From positions 1,922,001 to 1,986,000 of the forward strand of contig CP119310.1 of NCBI GenBank assembly GCA_029203185.1: DNA of 64,000 nucleotides, given 5' to 3'. A model generated the notes under the pieces. The model was not told the DNA's origin. It saw only the letters and a list, made by a program, of their open reading frames with translations, and searched no databases. The stretch comes from Candidatus Chryseobacterium colombiense (GTDB lineage: Bacteria > Bacteroidota > Bacteroidia > Flavobacteriales > Weeksellaceae). A program made the translations under genes and the position numbers. Below are positions 63,027 to 64,000 of the stretch, piece by piece. Each line of letters starts with the position of its first letter. Within the stretch, counting starts at the first letter, position 1.

Positions 63027-64000
63027 TTAATATCCTAACATATACACCTTCAGCTTAGCAGGATTCGTTTTATTTTTTTGATCTCCCAATACGGCTTTTC
63101 CGGCTAAAACATCTGTATAAGAAGAGGGGTAAATCAGCGTATTATGATTGGAATCCGCCGATTCTGATAAAATTGTATTTATATACGTTTTAAAAGAAAG
63201 ATTGTAAGAATGTTCATTCTGAAACTCACTGGTATCCGACAAACCTGCAGTGATTTCTGATCCGTCACTTTGTGTATATGCTCCCACTACATGATTCAGC
63301 TTATCCCCCCAATAATAATACAATGCACTCGGATTATAAAAATTGTTAGAATAGTATCCTGCAACCGGACTTAGTGAAAGCGTTGCATCGATAAGCTTAT
63401 AATTTTGAAATATGTTTTTCAACGATTTGAGATAAGGAATCTCAACTTTGGTATATACACCAATTCCTGCCATGAGATATGTTTTATTTCCTAAACTCTC
63501 AGAGGATATCGGGTTTTTAGGAGTAAGATTGGCTAGTTCGGAACCCGAAAAATCATGCCCTATTTTGTTATAACTATAGCTAGTACTCGGCGCAAGATCC
63601 AATGTATATTTTAATAATTCCGTACCGTTTTGTGAGGTCGTATGGTAATAAAGCCTAACTACATTTGACACTTTTTCCTTAGTGCTCTTATTAATCTGAA
63701 CCTGATATGAACTATTGATACCAAAACGCATCATAGCATTATTATCGCTGGAAGGAACCAGCGCAAGTCCCTTAAAAAAGTTCAGGAAATTTTCCTGAGT
63801 CGTCACATCACTATTTTTAAGCGTATTGAAAATACTCAGTCCATAAGACTGATCCAAACGCATTTTTACATGGCTGCTGTCAGTTCCAGGTCTTGGATAA
63901 AACTCCGCGCTTCCCACAGAACTTGAAGAATAATTAAAGTTGCTTTTATTATAAAGATATCCATTGTTCAGTTTTATTCTGTCCTGCAAAGGATAAGCAT
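63027..64000 (-). CDS. DUF4270-family protein, partial (N terminus beyond window)
   Basis: The C-terminal 324 residues or so of a protein that runs off the window end; the first codon seen as a start at 63989 is TTG inside the reading frame, which continues upstream (AYPLQDRIKLNNGYL). The visible part is beta-rich with repeated IYPSSYTDVLAGKAVLGDQKN-type strands, and its tail KLKVYMLGY matches DUF4270. These are usually exported lipoproteins in flavobacteria, of unknown function. It is co-oriented with the barrel protein gene. Confidence 0.75.
   Translation of the reverse strand, partial: AYPLQDRIKLNNGYLYNKSNFNYSSSSVGSAEFYPRPGTDSSHVKMRLDQSYGLSIFNTLKNSDVTTQENFLNFFKGLALVPSSDNNAMMRFGINSSYQVQINKSTKEKVSNVVRLYYHTTSQNGTELLKYTLDLAPSTSYSYNKIGHDFSGSELANLTPKNPISSESLGNKTYLMAGIGVYTKVEIPYLKSLKNIFQNYKLIDATLSLSPVAGYYSNNFYNPSALYYYWGDKLNHVVGAYTQSDGSEITAGLSDTSEFQNEHSYNLSFKTYINTILSESADSNHNTLIYPSSYTDVLAGKAVLGDQKNKTNPAKLKVYMLGY

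Noticed and set aside
1..64000. tRNA, rRNA, prophage, insertion sequence or CRISPR array
   Set aside because: I looked through the intergenic regions and saw no cloverleaf, transposase, integrase or regularly spaced repeats; small RNAs may still have been missed.

Overview
The window looks like chromosomal DNA of a flavobacterium close to Chryseobacterium/Elizabethkingia (phylum Bacteroidota). Reasons: it is AT-rich, Shine-Dalgarno signals are weak, gliding genes gldB and gldC are present, there is a SusC/SusD pair, several secreted proteins carry type IX secretion (T9SS) C-terminal sorting domains, and a PafA-type alkaline phosphatase is encoded. This assignment rests on family knowledge and not on a database search. 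I saw no tRNA or rRNA gene, CRISPR array, insertion sequence or prophage.

Layout. 1-4.6 kb: a trans-sulfuration enzyme, gldC, gldB, nadE and an exported barnase-like RNase with its barstar-like inhibitor. 4.6-10.2 kb: two T9SS-secreted proteins that share their upstream DNA and C-terminal sorting domain but not their cargo, next to a membrane-bound TPR-AraC regulator and a TPR partner lacking the DNA-binding domain. 10.2-16.6 kb: PafA-like phosphatase, an unrecognised gene with VOC and GNAT genes, an S41 protease and an AraC regulator. 16.7-25.2 kb: malate dehydrogenase, divergent from an operon of periplasmic Ntn hydrolase, porin, DASS carboxylate transporter and succinate dehydrogenase/fumarate reductase CAB; a Fur-type palindrome lies between them. 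25.3-32.3 kb: nucleoid-associated protein, an unrecognised small protein, a periplasmic thioredoxin and a SusD/SusC pair.

32.5-42.3 kb is the most interesting region, an apparent peptide natural-product (RiPP) locus. It holds a 72-residue double-glycine precursor whose core has evenly spaced Cys in a CTVNNS repeat, a radical SAM/SPASM maturase, a helical accessory protein, a GIN-domain-like exported protein, a C39-peptidase ABC exporter, an outer-membrane barrel, a small lipoprotein and a divergent TPR-AraC regulator. A terminator-like hairpin lies between precursor and maturase, and unusual inverted and direct repeats lie in the two control regions.

42.4-64 kb is mostly housekeeping and surface functions: dnaK, ppk-ppx, a short-chain Rossmann protein with a 50-residue membrane protein, a large T9SS protein, a Crp-type regulator, a T9SS esterase, a NifU-C/Mrp iron-sulfur pair, a GH92 mannosidase, an AsmA-like protein, an outer-membrane protein and the partial C-terminal part of a DUF4270 protein cut by the window end. 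Many gene ends carry clear, often bidirectional, intrinsic terminators.
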